A stretch of DNA of 6,297 nt from JBJKPP01 sp046706145. Lineage in GTDB: Bacteria; Bacteroidota; Ignavibacteria; Ignavibacteriales; Ignavibacteriaceae. The translations under genes and the position numbers were made by a program. The DNA is taken from contig JBJKPP010000133.1 in assembly GCA_046706145.1 (NCBI GenBank), forward strand, positions 1 through 6,297. The letters are read 5' to 3'. A model generated the notes under the pieces. That model made no database searches and was not told the origin of the DNA. It saw only the letters and a program-made list of their open reading frames with translations. Positions 5,623-6,297 of the stretch are shown piece by piece (within the stretch, counting starts at the first letter, position 1; each line of letters starts with the position of its first letter).

Positions 5623-6297
5623 ATGAAGTTACATTATTTACAACATGTTGCATATGAAACTCCTGCTTGCATTTTGGATTGGATAAAACAAAATGGAGTT
5701 GAATGTACTTCAACTAAATTCTTCAATAAGGACGAATTGCCGAACATTGATAATCTCGATTTCTTGTTAATTATGGGTGGGCCAATGGGAGAGAATGATG
5801 AATCTTTATACTCCTGGCTGAAAGCAGAGAATGAATTCATAAAAAAATGTATTGAGAATGATAAAATTGTTTTAGGAATTTGTTTGGGTGCTCAGCTAAT
5901 AGCAAATGTGCTTGGTGAGAAGATTTACAAGAACAAACACAAAGAAATCGGTTGGTTTCCTATCAAAATTACTCAGGAAGCAAAGGACACTGAATTACTT
6001 AATTCTTCTCCTGATAAATTAACAGTCTTTCACTGGCATGGCGACACATTTGATATACCCAATGGAGCAATTCGTTTAGCCGAAAGTGAGGGATGCAAAA
6101 ACCAGGCTTTTTTACTGAATGAAAGAATTGTCGGTTTACAATTTCACTTTGAGGTAACTGAAGATTCATTAAATGAAATGGTTAAATTTGGGAAAGGTGA
6201 ATTGGTGAAAAACGTCTACATACAAAATGAAAGTGAAATTCTGGATGGTAAACGTTATATAGAAGGAAACAACAAAGTTATGTGCAAATTACTTGAT
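5623..6297 (+). CDS. Type 1 glutamine amidotransferase (GuaA-like domain), 3' end outside window
   Basis: The first 225 codons of a class I glutamine amidotransferase are present; no stop is reached before the right edge, but the usual length of such single-domain proteins (about 230-250) suggests little is missing. The catalytic triad is complete: Cys87 in the nucleophile elbow GICLGAQ, and His175 and Glu177 in LQFHFEVT. The oxyanion strand LLIMGGPMGEND is at 48-59. The opening MKLHYLQHVAYE is typical of the stand-alone 'GMP synthase-like' or YfeJ-like amidotransferases, whose acceptor substrate is mostly unknown; no synthetase domain is fused within the region seen. The GICLGAQ elbow differs from the GVCNGFQ type of PurQ, so it is not the PurL partner. 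The ATG has no Shine-Dalgarno site. The frame stays open upstream to 5476 without a canonical start. It is transcribed divergently from purL. Confidence 0.9.
   Translation, partial: MKLHYLQHVAYETPACILDWIKQNGVECTSTKFFNKDELPNIDNLDFLLIMGGPMGENDESLYSWLKAENEFIKKCIENDKIVLGICLGAQLIANVLGEKIYKNKHKEIGWFPIKITQEAKDTELLNSSPDKLTVFHWHGDTFDIPNGAIRLAESEGCKNQAFLLNERIVGLQFHFEVTEDSLNEMVKFGKGELVKNVYIQNESEILDGKRYIEGNNKVMCKLLD

Noticed and set aside
5634..5840. Minus-strand open frame of 68 codons
   Set aside because: It is antisense to the amidotransferase gene, which has a full catalytic triad in the other strand's frame.
5623..6297. Amidotransferase as PurQ, the glutaminase partner of the adjacent PurL
   Set aside because: The opening MKLHYLQHVAYE and the GICLGAQ elbow belong to the GuaA-like/YfeJ-like group; PurQ carries a GVCNGFQ-type elbow and a different N-terminus.

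Overview
The window is an AT-rich (by eye about one third G+C) piece of bacterial chromosome with seven protein genes. I see no mobile element, CRISPR array, rRNA or tRNA. Gene content points to the Bacteroidota/Ignavibacteriota/Chlorobiota part of the tree. Only two genes have a clear Shine-Dalgarno site (GAGGT four bases before ATG); the rest have AT-rich leaders without one. PurL is the short, stand-alone form of about 740 residues rather than the fused form of about 1,200-1,300 residues common in classical Bacteroidetes, so an Ignavibacteria-like organism fits best. This placement is inference. A copper chaperone pair for cytochrome oxidase suggests aerobic or microaerobic respiration.

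Layout. Positions 1-446 (-) hold the N-terminal part of histidyl-tRNA synthetase, cut by the window edge. Positions 506-976 (-) encode a lone PTS EIIA domain protein of the PtsN/fructose type. A 204-bp divergent spacer follows, with candidate promoters on both strands and a perfect inverted repeat. Positions 1181-1783 and 1791-2201 (+) are a tight pair: a SCO-family lipoprotein and a PCu(A)C periplasmic copper chaperone. They converge on a minus-strand unit made of purL (5413-3188) and a YihY/BrkB-family membrane protein (3195-2221), whose start overlaps the purL stop by 8 bases. A second divergent spacer (5414-5622) separates purL from a plus-strand type 1 glutamine amidotransferase that runs off the right edge (5623-6297).

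How the genes work together. SCO and PCu(A)C are expected to load copper into the CuA/CuB sites of a haem-copper oxidase encoded elsewhere. PurL needs PurS and PurQ, which are not here; the neighbouring amidotransferase is not PurQ. The remaining genes are housekeeping or regulatory without an obvious shared pathway.

Most of the window is ordinary. The best non-obvious signal is a 15-bp element (14 of 15 bases identical) placed exactly 28 bases upstream of the ATG of both hisS and purL, probably the core of a shared promoter type. Two perfect 7-bp-arm inverted repeats in the divergent spacers, and an unexplained open frame upstream of the amidotransferase, are the other points to check. I found no convincing new multi-gene system.
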